Assembly: GCF_900114925.1 (NCBI RefSeq)
Contig: NZ_FOUR01000001.1
Location: 248,001-312,000 of the forward strand
DNA: 64,000 nucleotides
Reading direction: 5' to 3'
Source of the DNA: Marinobacter pelagius
GTDB taxonomy: Bacteria; Pseudomonadota; Gammaproteobacteria; Pseudomonadales; Oleiphilaceae
The notes beneath the pieces were generated by a model. That model ran no database searches. It was not told the DNA's origin and was given only the letters and a program-made list of their open reading frames with translations. The translations under genes were made by a program, and so were the position numbers. Below, piece by piece: positions 52,469 to 61,908 of this stretch. Numbering within the stretch: the stretch's first letter is position 1; each line of letters begins with the position of its first letter.

Positions 52469-52495
52469 CCGGATTCATTGGTGTACGGGCTGACA

Positions 52496-53536
52496 TCACC
52501 GCCCGGACTTGAGCATCTCCCAGTACTTGGCGTACACCTGCAGCGCCTCGTCTCCGATATCCACCTGGAACTCGGCATTGGTCATGTCCTCAGGTGTCGG
52601 GTAGCTGGCGCGGTTATTGGCCACGTCATCCGGCAGCATCTCACGGGCAGCCAGGTTCGGGGTGGCGTAGCCGATCTCCTCACTGATCAGTGCGGAGATT
52701 TCCGGCTGCAGCACAAAGCTGATGAACTGGTGGGCGGCCTCCGGGTTCTTGGCGTTCTTGGGAATCACGAAGCTGTCCAGCCAGGCGATGATGCCCTCTT
52801 CCGGATAGACGTACTCCAGTGACGGCATGGTCTCCTCGGCCATCACCGCTTCGCCGTTCCAGATCATGCCGACATCGGTCTCACCTTCCAGGTAGGGCAC
52901 CCGGGGGGCATCGGAATTGAAGGTACGCACGGAGGGCATCAGCTCGGTGAGCTTCTCGTAGGCTTCCTCGATCTGCTGCGGATCGGTGCTGTTACCGGAG
53001 TAGCCCAGCACCCGCAGGCCGACGTGGAAGACTTCCCGCATGTCGTTGGTGAGCATCACCCGGCCTTCGAAACGCTCATCCCACAGGTCGGCCCAGGCGG
53101 TCACCGGCTCGCCTTCAACATCGTCGGTGTCCACGGCCAGGCCGGTGGTGCCCCACAGGTACGGAATACTGAATTTGTTGTCCGGGTCGATGTCGAGGTT
53201 GACCAGCTCCGGATCGAGCTTGTCGAAGCCCTCGATCTTGCTGCGGTCGATGGGCAGCAGCAGGTCTTCCTGGCGCATCTTGCTCACGTAGTAGGTGGAA
53301 GGCACGGCCAGGTCATAGGCGGCGCTGTCATCCAGCAGCTTGAGCTTGGCATACATGGCTTCGTTGCTGTCGTAAGTGGTGTAGACCACCTGGATGCCGG
53401 TCTCTTCCTCGAAGCGCGTCAGCACTTCCTGCGGCATGTATTCGGACCAGTTATACAGGTTGAGAACCTTCGGCTCCTCGGAACTGCAGCCAGTCAGGCC
53501 CACAGCCAGCAGGCCGGCCAGTGCGAGTTTCTTCAT
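52496..53536 (-). CDS. potD: Spermidine/putrescine-type ABC transporter binding lipoprotein
   Basis: A 346-residue binding protein. The signal ends in a lipobox VGLTGCSS (Cys near residue 17), so it is membrane-anchored. LNLYNWSEYMPQEVLTRFEEETGIQVVYTTYDSNEAM is the PotD family start, and IPYLWGTTGLAVD is the hinge. The start at 53536 follows AAGGAG; an earlier in-frame ATG encodes a hydrophilic extension ahead of the signal. It is the last gene of potABCD. Confidence 0.9.
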   Translation of the reverse strand: MKKLALAGLLAVGLTGCSSEEPKVLNLYNWSEYMPQEVLTRFEEETGIQVVYTTYDSNEAMYAKLKLLDDSAAYDLAVPSTYYVSKMRQEDLLLPIDRSKIEGFDKLDPELVNLDIDPDNKFSIPYLWGTTGLAVDTDDVEGEPVTAWADLWDERFEGRVMLTNDMREVFHVGLRVLGYSGNSTDPQQIEEAYEKLTELMPSVRTFNSDAPRVPYLEGETDVGMIWNGEAVMAEETMPSLEYVYPEEGIIAWLDSFVIPKNAKNPEAAHQFISFVLQPEISALISEEIGYATPNLAAREMLPDDVANNRASYPTPEDMTNAEFQVDIGDEALQVYAKYWEMLKSGR

Positions 53537-54306
53537 CGTTTGCTCCTTGTAAGAATCCATTGCGACAACATCAGCATAACCAGTGAAAACACCAGCAACA
53601 GTGTGCCCAGGGCATTCACCTCGGGCTTGAGCCCCACCCGAACCATGGAGTAGATGCGCAGGGGCAGAATTTCATAACTGGGGCCACTGACAAAGGTGCT
53701 GACCACCACATCGTCCAGTGACAGTGTAAACCCCAGCAGCCAGCCCGCCAGTAACGCCGGCATGATGACCGGAATCAGTACCGTCCGGGTCATGGTGAAA
53801 TCGGAAGCGCCAAGGTCCCGGGCCGCCTCGGGCAGGCTCTCGTCGAAGCCGCTCAGCCGGGCCATCACGGTAATCACCACAAACGGCAGGCAGAAGGTGA
53901 CATGGGCCAGCAGCAGTGACACATAGCCAAGCTGGATGCCCACCAGCAGGAACAGCGCCAGCAGCGAGATTGCCAGCACGATTTCCGGCGACATCATCAC
54001 CACGAACAGCATGCCGTTGAGCACCTTCTTGCCCCGGAACCGGTAGCGGTGCAGTGCCAGGGCCGTCAGGGCCCCGATAACGGTGGACACGGTGGCCGCC
54101 GAGAGCGCCAGCCACAGGGAGTTCCACATGGCCTCCACCATGGCGTTGTTGTTGAACAGGGACTGGTACCAGCGCAGGCTCAGCCCGCCCCAGGTATAGC
54201 CGCTACGGGAATCATTGAAAGAGAACACCACCAGCACACCGATCGGGATGTACAGCAGGAGATAGACCAGTACCAGATAGGCTCTTGGCAACCACCGGGT
54301 CATCAC
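53533..54306 (-). CDS. potC: Spermidine/putrescine-type ABC transporter permease
   Basis: A 257-residue permease with six hydrophobic segments. VFSFNDSRSGYTWGGLSLRWYQSLFNN near the N-terminus and the coupling loop PEAARDLGASDFTMTRTVLIPVIMPA are PotC family features. It overlaps potB and potD by four bases at each end. The first two Met codons are adjacent, so the exact start may be 54303. Confidence 0.9.
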   Translation of the reverse strand: MMTRWLPRAYLVLVYLLLYIPIGVLVVFSFNDSRSGYTWGGLSLRWYQSLFNNNAMVEAMWNSLWLALSAATVSTVIGALTALALHRYRFRGKKVLNGMLFVVMMSPEIVLAISLLALFLLVGIQLGYVSLLLAHVTFCLPFVVITVMARLSGFDESLPEAARDLGASDFTMTRTVLIPVIMPALLAGWLLGFTLSLDDVVVSTFVSGPSYEILPLRIYSMVRVGLKPEVNALGTLLLVFSLVMLMLSQWILTRSKR

Positions 54307-55160
54307 GCGCCCTCCTCGCCGATGCGTTGCTTGCTCAGGCGGTGGGCCAACATCAGGATGGCCATGGTGATGGTCAGGACAATGCTGGCAGCCGCACCGA
54401 ACGGCCAGTTCCGGGCATCCAGGAATTGGTTCTTGATAACGTTACCCACCAGCAAATTCCGCGATCCGCCAAGGATGTCAGGCACGAAGAACAGCCCCAT
54501 GGCCGGCAACAGCACCAGCATAACGCCCGCCAGAACCCCCGGCAGGGTCAGCGGTACGATCACGTGGATGAAGGTGGCAAAGCGGCCGGCGCCCAGGTCA
54601 TGGGAGGCAAGAAGCAATTCCTGGCGCAGGTCGTCAAACACCGAGTACAGCGGCAGGATCATGAACGGGAGCAGCAGATAGACCAGGCCGATGATCACCG
54701 CGCCCTCGGTGTAGAGCATCTGGAGTGGCTCATCGATCCAGCCCAGGCCCATCAGGGAACTGTTGATCAGGCCATTGGTGGCCAGCAGCATCTTGAGGGC
54801 GTAGGTACGCACCAGCGAGTTGGTCCAGAACGGCACGATCAGCAGGAAAATCAGCAGCAACTGGCGCTGCTTGCCCAGTTTCGACAGGGCCCAGGCAAAG
54901 GGATAGCCGATCAGCAGACAGACCAGGGTCGTCATCGCCGCCATGTAGAGCGAATGCAGGAAGACCTCCAGGTACAGCGGGTCGAACAGCTGCCGGTAGG
55001 CATCCAGGTTCAGGGGCAATGAGATGAAGGTACCCGGATCCCGGGTCATCACACTGGCACCCACCACCAGCAGGTTCGGCGCCAGCACCAGGAATAGCAA
55101 CCAGCCCCACACCAGCACCAGCACCGCCGTCCTGAACGGCTGCCGGGTAATGCTAGGCAT
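54303..55160 (-). CDS. potB: Spermidine/putrescine-type ABC transporter permease
   Basis: A 285-residue permease with six hydrophobic segments. [23 protein letters not shown] is the PotB signature, and [26 protein letters not shown] is the coupling loop. It overlaps potA by eight bases upstream. Confidence 0.9.
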   Translation of the reverse strand: MPSITRQPFRTAVLVLVWGWLLFLVLAPNLLVVGASVMTRDPGTFISLPLNLDAYRQLFDPLYLEVFLHSLYMAAMTTLVCLLIGYPFAWALSKLGKQRQLLLIFLLIVPFWTNSLVRTYALKMLLATNGLINSSLMGLGWIDEPLQMLYTEGAVIIGLVYLLLPFMILPLYSVFDDLRQELLLASHDLGAGRFATFIHVIVPLTLPGVLAGVMLVLLPAMGLFFVPDILGGSRNLLVGNVIKNQFLDARNWPFGAAASIVLTITMAILMLAHRLSKQRIGEEGA

Positions 55161-56274
55161 CGGTCAGTGCATCCTCATTGACAGATTCATCCGCTTCCTC
55201 CGGGAGCAACCACTCCCAGCCATCGACCCAGCTCACCTTCACCGGTTCGCCCAACCGGTAATCGAAGGCGGGATCATCTTCGTCAAAAAACTCGCTGGCC
55301 AGTACTTCGGTACCGTATTCCAGGTGGATCACCGAGTCCAGGGTGCTGCCCTTGTAGTTGCGCTCGACAATCTTCCCGGCCACGCCCTGCTCATCGGCCG
55401 GGTCGAGCACGCGAATATCCTCGGGCCGCAGCAGCACATGCAAAGACTGCCCTTCCCGTACCGGGAAATCCGGGCGGCGCAGGGTCCGTTTCAGGCCGAA
55501 CACATCCACCGTGATGGTGCCGTCATGGATCGACTCCACTTCGCCCGGAAAGAAATTGGTTTCACCGACGAAGCGCGCGGTAAACAGGTTGGCCGGGCGC
55601 TCGTAGACTTCCCTGGGCGTGCCCAGTTGCTGGACCAGCCCATCCTTGAGCACCACCACCCGATCGGACATGGACAGGGCTTCTTCCTGGTCATGGGTGA
55701 CAAACACGAAGGTGATGCCCAGCTCCCGCTGCAACCGCTTAAGCTCTACCTGCATGGTGCGCCGCAGCTTGTAATCCAGGGCCGAGAGCGGCTCATCCAG
55801 CAGCAGCAGTCGCGGGCGCTTGACCACCGCCCGGGCAATGGCCACACGCTGCTGTTGGCCACCGGACAGCTGATGGGGCTTGCGGCGCATGTAGTCCTGC
55901 AGCTGCACCATCGCAAGCGCCTCCTCGACGCGCTCACGAATCTCCTCCTTCGGCCGCTTCTCCATTTTCAGGCCGTAAGCAACGTTGTCGAACACCGACA
56001 TGTGCGGGAACAACGCGTAATGCTGGAATACGGTATTGAGGGGGCGGTGTTCCGGCGGGGTCCCGGTCAGGTCTTCCCCGGACAGGGTAATGGTGCCGGC
56101 ATCGGGATGCTCGAAGCCCGCCATCAAACGCAGCAAGGTGGTTTTGCCACAGCCTGACGGACCCAGGAGGGTAATGAATTCCCCGTCGTAGATGTCCAGG
56201 CTCAGGGAATCCAGAACGGTTTTGCCGTCAAACTGTTTGGTGAGATTACTCAGAGAAAGCAGTGTCTTTTTCAT
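55153..56274 (-). CDS. potA: Spermidine/putrescine-type ABC transporter ATP-binding protein
   Basis: A 373-residue ATPase. Walker A is [16 protein letters not shown], the signature is [17 protein letters not shown], Walker B is [16 protein letters not shown], and the switch is [14 protein letters not shown] domain follows, and the tail is very acidic ([16 protein letters not shown]). It is the first gene of the minus-strand potABCD operon and lies 56 bp downstream of a strong terminator. Confidence 0.93.
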   Translation of the reverse strand: MKKTLLSLSNLTKQFDGKTVLDSLSLDIYDGEFITLLGPSGCGKTTLLRLMAGFEHPDAGTITLSGEDLTGTPPEHRPLNTVFQHYALFPHMSVFDNVAYGLKMEKRPKEEIRERVEEALAMVQLQDYMRRKPHQLSGGQQQRVAIARAVVKRPRLLLLDEPLSALDYKLRRTMQVELKRLQRELGITFVFVTHDQEEALSMSDRVVVLKDGLVQQLGTPREVYERPANLFTARFVGETNFFPGEVESIHDGTITVDVFGLKRTLRRPDFPVREGQSLHVLLRPEDIRVLDPADEQGVAGKIVERNYKGSTLDSVIHLEYGTEVLASEFFDEDDPAFDYRLGEPVKVSWVDGWEWLLPEEADESVNEDALTDA

Positions 56275-56330
56275 CGGCCCTGCCCGGAAAGTGAGCCCGC
56301 TATTTTTCCAGAAAGCGTAGCAAACAAAAA

Positions 56331-56372
56331 GGGGCGTCGGGGTAATCCGAAACCCCGACGCCCCTTGTTTTC
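56331..56372 (-). terminator. Intrinsic terminator after the orphan TRAP binding-protein gene
   Basis: GGGGCGTCGGGGT and ACCCCGACGCCCC form a perfect long GC stem with a short loop. On the minus strand it is followed by TTTTTG, and on the plus strand by TTGTTTT. It closes the dctP-type gene and insulates potABCD. Confidence 0.92.
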
Positions 56373-56395
56373 AGGACCTTAAGCGTTTTGGGCGA

Positions 56396-57466
56396 TCACT
56401 CGCCGGCAACACTGTTCAGGTAGGCCTTGTCCGAGATGTTGATCCAGGGGCGTACCTGCTTCAGGTAGTCACGCTGGGAGGTGATGATTTCCTTGGCCAG
56501 CGGATCCTTTTCCGCCGCTTCTGCGAGCAGACGGTCTGTGGTTTCGCGCAGTGCCTCGATAACCTCAGGCGGGAACACCTTGTGGGTCACATCCGGGTAG
56601 TCTTCCTTCATCTTGTCCCAGGCAATCCCGCTCTCATGCACACTCTGGATGTACATGTCATACGCTGCGGTGCGCATGGCGACCGTCAGGATGTTCTGCA
56701 GGTCGGCAGGCAGCTTGTCCCAGGTCTTGTTGTTGATCAGGAACTGCACCTCGGCACCCGGCTCCTGCCAGCCGGAGTAGTAGTACTTGGCGATCTGGTG
56801 GAAGCCCATCGGGAAATCCAGGGCCGGGCCCACCCACTCAAGAGCGTCAATGGTGTTACGTTCAAGAGCAGTATACAGCTCGCCCGGCGGCAGGTTGGTG
56901 ACCGCCACACCCAGCTCGGACATGACTTCGCCGGCAAAGCCCGGGGTACGCATCTTCAGACCCTGGAGATCTTCCAGCGAATTGATTTCCTTGCGGAACC
57001 AGCCACCCATCTGGTTGCCGGTATTACCACCCGGGAAGGACAGCAGACCGTGAGGCTCGTAGACCTTCTGCATGAGTTCCATGCCACCGCCGTGGTAGAA
57101 CCAGGCGTACATTTCCGGGGCGATCAGGCCGAACGGAATGGTGGTGAAGTACATGGCGTTGGGAATGGTGCCCTTGTAGTAGTACGAGGCGGTGTGGCCC
57201 ATGTCGTACTGACCGGTGCGCACCAGGTCGAAAATGCCGAAGGGCGCCTTGTGCTTGTTGGCGGCATCCACCCGGACTTTCAGCCGGCCATCGGACATGG
57301 ATTCGACCATATCAGCGAAGTGCTCGGTGGTTTCCCCCAGGATCGGCGAATTCGGTCCCCAGGTCTGAGCCAGGCTCAGGGTGTAGGTTTCCTGTGCCAG
57401 CGCGGATGCGCTGAAGGCCGACGCCGCAACAGCCACAGCGGCAAAGAAAGACTTGCGTAAATTCAT
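56396..57466 (-). CDS. Orphan TRAP transporter substrate-binding protein (DctP/TakP-like)
   Basis: A 356-residue periplasmic protein with signal peptide (through FSASALAQE). YTLSLAQTWGPNSPILGETTEHFADM starts the fold. RTPGFAGEVMSELG carries the carboxylate-binding Arg typical of DctP proteins, and ALEWVGPALDFPMGFHQIAKYYY resembles the TakP branch that binds 2-oxoacids. No DctQ/DctM gene is adjacent, so it must use a permease pair elsewhere. The start at 57466 is where the signal peptide begins; upstream codons to 57559 look non-coding. Confidence 0.88.
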   Translation of the reverse strand: MNLRKSFFAAVAVAASAFSASALAQETYTLSLAQTWGPNSPILGETTEHFADMVESMSDGRLKVRVDAANKHKAPFGIFDLVRTGQYDMGHTASYYYKGTIPNAMYFTTIPFGLIAPEMYAWFYHGGGMELMQKVYEPHGLLSFPGGNTGNQMGGWFRKEINSLEDLQGLKMRTPGFAGEVMSELGVAVTNLPPGELYTALERNTIDALEWVGPALDFPMGFHQIAKYYYSGWQEPGAEVQFLINNKTWDKLPADLQNILTVAMRTAAYDMYIQSVHESGIAWDKMKEDYPDVTHKVFPPEVIEALRETTDRLLAEAAEKDPLAKEIITSQRDYLKQVRPWINISDKAYLNSVAGE

Positions 57467-57638
57467 GGTGTTGGCTTCCGTTTTTTTATAGGTATGAAAT
57501 GGTATTTCGGGTCCATGTCCATCATAGCCTGCTAACAGCTTTGAGCCAATCTTTGTCATAAATCAACGGCAAGCTCTGCGACATCATGCCACACAGGCAC
57601 TAGGCTATTATCGAACTCCCTTGGATTCGGACTTTTCC

Positions 57639-58994
57639 ATGAAGCACCTTTTTCTCATACGTCATGCCAAGTCCAGCTGGGCGGATGAAGCCCTCAGCGA
57701 TCACCAGCGCCCGCTCAACAGCCGTGGCGAAAGCCAGCTCGCTCCGCTTGGCCGGGCACTGGTCCGCAGCGGTGCCTTCGGCGGCACCATCCATGCCAGC
57801 GATGCCGTCAGGGCACAGCAGACCCTCGCAGGGGTTGTTCCGGAGGGATTTCCCGATAACCGGGTTCACATCAGCCCCGAGCTTTACACCTTCGACTACC
57901 GACGGCTCCTGCACTGGCTCAAAGCCCTGGACGACGGGGAAGAGACCGTCACCATCATCGGCCATAACCCCGCCCTGCTGGAACTGGCCGGGCACCTGCT
58001 CAAGCATCCACCCGCGAACCTGCCCACGGCCGGCTTTGTGCACATACGATTACCGGACAAGCCCTGGCGCAAGATGGCCGCCGGCAAAGGTCGGCTCGAA
58101 GCCTTCCTCACGCCCAGGGAATTCAGTTACCAGCAGTTCGACCGCAAACGGAAAAAACGGGCCCGGACCACCGGCGACGAGCCCGGCCGCGATATTCCCG
58201 AGGCCCTGTCACATCAGCTCCAGCGCATGCGGGAACTGGAACCGGGGGTCAAGGTAGGGCTGGATGATGAGTTCCTGCACCAGTTCCGTATTGCCATCCG
58301 GCGCAGCCGGGCTATTACCGAATCGGTGGAGGAAGTCAGCGGAGACAAATCCCTGCACCAATCGATCAGGCAACTCAAGCGCAACGCACGCGCCACCAGC
58401 AGGCTCCGGGACCTGCATGTATTCCTGCAGGACCTGCCGGCACTCTGTGAACACAACAGCGAGCTGCAGACTGCCCTCGGCACCTGGGCAGAAACCGAGG
58501 CAGACCAGGAGCACCATGCCCTCGTCAAACGGCTCGGGAGCATGCGCTACCGGGACGCCATGCACCGCTGGGAAAATCAGATTCATTCCCGCCAGTTCCG
58601 GAAACTGGCCAGCCGGCTGACACCAAAAGACATCCGGAAGGCGGTAGAGAACCGTATAAGGGAGTTCAACAGGCGTACCGCCGAGTTGCTCCACAACTCA
58701 CCGGATGAAGACATTCACCGGCTCCGGAAGCTGCTCAAGCGCATCCGCTACCTGATGGAGCTGGATGCCAGGGGCTGGAAACAGCCACTCAAGGCTCTGA
58801 AGTACCGCCAGGAACTCTATGGCCGGTTCCAGGACCTGCACGTGCAGGTCGAGCTGGTCAAAGCCTTCAGAATGCGGGCACCGGAAACGCTGCCGGGGGC
58901 CGTCGATGGCCTGAAGGAGAGACTGGAACAGCAGAAAGCGGACGCCCGACGCCAGATACTCGCGCTAGGAGGACTCGATGGAGCCCCGGTATGA
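57639..58994 (+). CDS. SixA-type histidine phosphatase fused to a CHAD domain
   Basis: A 451-residue two-domain protein. Residues 1-160 are a SixA-like histidine phosphatase: LIRHAKSSWAD with the phospho-acceptor His9, the RPLNSRGE motif, and the second His109 in IIGHNPALLEL. Residues about 190-440 are a CHAD domain, rich in His/Arg/Lys helices: FLHQFRIAIRRSRAI, LKRNARATSRLRDLHVF, IHRLRKLLKRIRYLMEL. CHAD domains bind inorganic polyphosphate, so the fusion suggests a phosphatase tied to polyphosphate or phosphohistidine signalling. It overlaps the DCC-family gene by 17 bp. Confidence 0.85.
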   Translation: MKHLFLIRHAKSSWADEALSDHQRPLNSRGESQLAPLGRALVRSGAFGGTIHASDAVRAQQTLAGVVPEGFPDNRVHISPELYTFDYRRLLHWLKALDDGEETVTIIGHNPALLELAGHLLKHPPANLPTAGFVHIRLPDKPWRKMAAGKGRLEAFLTPREFSYQQFDRKRKKRARTTGDEPGRDIPEALSHQLQRMRELEPGVKVGLDDEFLHQFRIAIRRSRAITESVEEVSGDKSLHQSIRQLKRNARATSRLRDLHVFLQDLPALCEHNSELQTALGTWAETEADQEHHALVKRLGSMRYRDAMHRWENQIHSRQFRKLASRLTPKDIRKAVENRIREFNRRTAELLHNSPDEDIHRLRKLLKRIRYLMELDARGWKQPLKALKYRQELYGRFQDLHVQVELVKAFRMRAPETLPGAVDGLKERLEQQKADARRQILALGGLDGAPV

Positions 58995-59346
58995 CACTCT
59001 CTTCTACGATGGCCAGTGCCCGTTGTGCGCCCGGGAGGTCCGGGCGCTGAGGCGCCTGAACAAAGGTAACCTGGTTTTGGCGGATATCCACCAGCAGCGC
59101 AATGGCAGCCTGATCCTGCCGCCCCACGAGATGCTGCTGCGCCGGCTGCACCTGATGACCTGGACCGGCGAATGGGTTACCGGCCTGCACGCCACCGTAC
59201 GTGCCTGGTCTCATACACCGTTCGGCTTTCTCTTCAACCCCCTGCTCTGGCCGGGGATCTACCAGATCGCCTCACCGGTATACGAGCTCTGGGCTGACCG
59301 CCGCTACGAACGCAAATACGCCTGCGCAGAGTGCGACGCAGGCTGA
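58978..59346 (+). CDS. DUF393 (DCC family) thiol-disulfide oxidoreductase-like protein
   Basis: A 122-residue protein starting with YDTLFYDGQCPLCAREVRALRRLN. The CPLC motif is the Cys-X-X-Cys hallmark of the DCC family. The central MTWTGEWVTGLHATVRAW and C-terminal YELWADRRY fit the family. A second Cys pair (YACAEC) is at the C-terminus. It starts within the 3' end of the SixA-CHAD gene, so the two are translationally coupled. Function unknown. Confidence 0.85.
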   Translation: MEPRYDTLFYDGQCPLCAREVRALRRLNKGNLVLADIHQQRNGSLILPPHEMLLRRLHLMTWTGEWVTGLHATVRAWSHTPFGFLFNPLLWPGIYQIASPVYELWADRRYERKYACAECDAG

Positions 59347-59363
59347 CTGACAAAACTCCGGAA

Positions 59364-59573
59364 TCAGGGTTGCTCGTCCGGCCGCGCGCCCTGATCGCAT
59401 TTCTTGCAGTCCAGCTCAAAACCCAGCATGGACCGACGGCCCTCTTCGGTGATAACCCAGGGACGGTTCACCCAGGGCGGGTCATGGCGCACATGCTGGT
59501 TATGGCCGCAGGCAAGCTGGGCGACCCAGTGGTTCTCTTCGTCCCGGTGATAACCGGTGATGGGCTGTTTCAT
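59364..59573 (-). CDS. DUF3565 small zinc-ribbon-like protein
   Basis: A 69-residue protein. ITGYHRDEENHWVAQLACGHNQHVRHDPPW and a late LDCKKCDQG match the DUF3565 family. Cys and His spacing (ACGHNQHVRH, CKKC) suggests a single zinc site. It overlaps the rarD gene by four bases and is probably co-translated with it. Function unknown. Confidence 0.82.
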   Translation of the reverse strand: MKQPITGYHRDEENHWVAQLACGHNQHVRHDPPWVNRPWVITEEGRRSMLGFELDCKKCDQGARPDEQP

Positions 59574-60460
59574 TGCGGTGCCTTCCTCCCATTCCAGGCC
59601 GACCAGGAATAGATGGCCAGCGCCACCCAGATCATGACAAAACTGGCCAGCTTCTCACCACTGAGGGGCTCCTCGAACACAAACAGGGCAATGAGGAACT
59701 GGATGGTCGGGTTGATGTACATGAGGAACCCTACCGTCGCCAGCCGCAGGCGGCGGGCGGCGCCGGCGAACGCCAGCAGCGGGATGGCGGTGACGATACC
59801 GGACGACAGCAACAACAGCATCATGCCGGTGCTGTCGGAGAAGTGGGAAACCCCTTCACTACCAAGCCAGGTCCAGGTCAGCAGGGCTACGGGCAGCAGC
59901 AGGAGTGTTTCCACGAACAGGCCGGAGAGCCCGTCCAGTTCCACTTTCTTCCGCAACAGGCCATAGGTGCCGAAACTGAAGGCCAGAATCAGGGTGATCC
60001 AGGGCACGATGCCCAGCAGGAACAACTGGTACAGGATGGCTACGGCAGCCAGCACCACCGCGATGGCCTGCAGGCGGGTAATGGTCTCCCGGAGAATCAG
60101 CATCCCCATGGCCACGTTCACCAGGGGCGTGAGGAAGTAGCCAAGGCTGGCCTGGAGCACATGGCGGGTTTCCACCGCGTAGATATACACGCCCCAGTTC
60201 AGGGCAATGAACACGGCGCAGCCGAGCACGAGGCCCAGCTTGCGGGGTCGGGCCAGGGCCGATCTTATCGGTTGCCAGCGCTGCATGAGCGTGATCACGA
60301 TGGCAAGGAACAGGCAGGACCAGATCACCCGGTGGATCAGGACCTCCCAGGCCGGCACCCCCTCGAACAGGGCGAAATACAGGGGGAAGCTCCCCCACAT
60401 GGTATAGGCCGCGAGGCCGTAGAGAACGCCCTTGGTCGTCTCGGGTGTGGCTGCTTTCAT
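59570..60460 (-). CDS. rarD: EamA-family transporter RarD
   Basis: A 296-residue drug/metabolite transporter with ten predicted helices in two EamA repeats. KGVLYGLAAYTMWGSFPLYF, VLIHRVIWSCLFLA, LNWGVYIYAVETRHVLQASLGYFLTPL and MYINPTIQFLIALFVFEEPL match E. coli RarD in order. The name comes from chloramphenicol sensitivity; the physiological substrate is not known. Confidence 0.9.
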   Translation of the reverse strand: MKAATPETTKGVLYGLAAYTMWGSFPLYFALFEGVPAWEVLIHRVIWSCLFLAIVITLMQRWQPIRSALARPRKLGLVLGCAVFIALNWGVYIYAVETRHVLQASLGYFLTPLVNVAMGMLILRETITRLQAIAVVLAAVAILYQLFLLGIVPWITLILAFSFGTYGLLRKKVELDGLSGLFVETLLLLPVALLTWTWLGSEGVSHFSDSTGMMLLLLSSGIVTAIPLLAFAGAARRLRLATVGFLMYINPTIQFLIALFVFEEPLSGEKLASFVMIWVALAIYSWSAWNGRKAPQ

Positions 60461-60527
60461 AGGTTCCTCATTATCCAGCCGGTCAATCTACCACAAGGCG
60501 GATGATGAGCGCCCTTGAACTAACGGC

Positions 60528-60986
60528 TTACCGGCAACAGGCCTTGAATTTTTTCCCGCTGCCGCAGGGGCAAGCTTCGTTTCGACCGGGTTTGAGCTGA
60601 CCTTCCTCGGTCTGACCGGAAAGGTAATACCAGCGGCCATCCTCCCGGACAAAGTCAGAGTTTTCCTCCAGATAGCCCCAGCCGTCACCGGCACGATAAA
60701 CAGCGCGAAAATGGACCCTGCCCCTGCTACCCTGTTCCGTGCTTTCGAGGATCTGAAGATTCACCCAGTCCGGCGACCCTTCCAGGCCCAGTTCCGGGGG
60801 ACGGGTATCGGGATGCCAGGTCGCAAGCAGATAATCCGCCCGCCCCTGGACAAATGCCGTATACCGGGACCGCATCAGCGTCTCCGGCGACGGCGCCGGT
60901 TCACCCCGGTGCCACGGGCCGCAGCATTGTTCATAGGTCTTGCCCGAGCCGCATGGGCAGAGGGTGTTTGACTGCTCAGGTATCAT
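60528..60986 (-). CDS. ychJ: YchJ family SEC-C motif protein
   Basis: A 152-residue protein, the same length as E. coli YchJ. It has two SEC-C zinc motifs: LCPCGSGKTYEQCC at the start and CPCGSGKKFKACC at the end. Between them is the NTF2-like core with MRSRYTAFVQGRADYLLATWHP and DGRWYYLSG. The ATG at 60986 gives this normal length; the 38 codons upstream are not conserved-looking. Its cellular role is not defined. Confidence 0.92.
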   Translation of the reverse strand: MIPEQSNTLCPCGSGKTYEQCCGPWHRGEPAPSPETLMRSRYTAFVQGRADYLLATWHPDTRPPELGLEGSPDWVNLQILESTEQGSRGRVHFRAVYRAGDGWGYLEENSDFVREDGRWYYLSGQTEEGQLKPGRNEACPCGSGKKFKACCR

Positions 60987-61053
60987 TTCGTGGGTTTGCT
61001 CCGGTTTGGCTGTGGAGCCCCAAAGTGTATCAAGTTCAGAAGGATGAAAAGGC

Positions 61054-61785
61054 TTGTTTGACCTTTCCGTGGCACAGCTCGTCCTGGCCAACCTTGCCAT
61101 TATCGCCGGTGCCTGCCTTCAGGGGGTTGCCGGATATGGTATTGGCACCCTGTCCGCACCCCTGCTGTTCCTGATCAGCCCTGTCCTGTTGCCGGCGCCC
61201 CTGGTGCTGAATGCGACGCTGCTCACCATCCTGATGCTGATCCGCAACCGCGGTGCCCTGGAAATCCAGCAGGTGCGCTTTGCCATCGGCGGCGGATTTG
61301 TCGGCATGATCCTGGCGGGCATTACCCTGGTACTGATTTCCCCGAAAGGGTTTGAACTGGTGTTCGGCATCCTGATCCTGGCCGGTGTCGCCTTGAGCGT
61401 GGGCGGTCTCAAACCCCGGCTCAATGCCCGCAACAGCGCCGTCGCCGGCGCCGCTTCCACCTACATGGGCACCATTACCGCCGTCGGCGGGCCACCGATT
61501 GCCCTGATCTACCAGAACGAGAAGGGCCCACTGGTGCGGGCGAATATGTCCGCGTTCTTTCTGGTTGCCAGTTTCTTCAGTCTGACCGCCCTGGCACTTT
61601 CCGGCTATCTCGGTATTCGGGAGCTGGGACTGTTCGCGGCCACCTTTCCAGGGGTTCTCATCGGCTTCCTGCTGTCCGGAAAACTGGTAAACCGCATGCC
61701 TTTTGAAGGGCTGAGACCGATCATCCTGGGGATCGCCGCAGTGGCGGGAACGGCGGCACTGGTGCGGGGGCTGATGTCGCTCTGA
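61054..61785 (+). CDS. TauE/SafE family sulfite/sulfonate exporter-like permease
   Basis: A 243-residue inner-membrane protein with seven to eight hydrophobic segments. GACLQGVAGYGIGTLSAPLLFLISPVLLPAPLVLNATLL is the N-terminal TauE repeat, and TYMGTITAVGGPPIALIYQNEKG is the second, with the conserved GGPP. The start is TTG at 61054 with AAGGA upstream; no better ATG is in frame. Substrate may be sulfite, sulfoacetate or another small anion. Confidence 0.85.
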   Translation: MFDLSVAQLVLANLAIIAGACLQGVAGYGIGTLSAPLLFLISPVLLPAPLVLNATLLTILMLIRNRGALEIQQVRFAIGGGFVGMILAGITLVLISPKGFELVFGILILAGVALSVGGLKPRLNARNSAVAGAASTYMGTITAVGGPPIALIYQNEKGPLVRANMSAFFLVASFFSLTALALSGYLGIRELGLFAATFPGVLIGFLLSGKLVNRMPFEGLRPIILGIAAVAGTAALVRGLMSL

Positions 61786-61908
61786 AGGCCAAACATATCC
61801 CCGAAACCGGAAGTTTCACGAGATTTTACATTTCAAATGACCAAACTTTCACCAATCAGGGCCAGAATGGTGCAATAAAAAGGAATAAATAGAGAAGCGG
61901 ACTCCATC

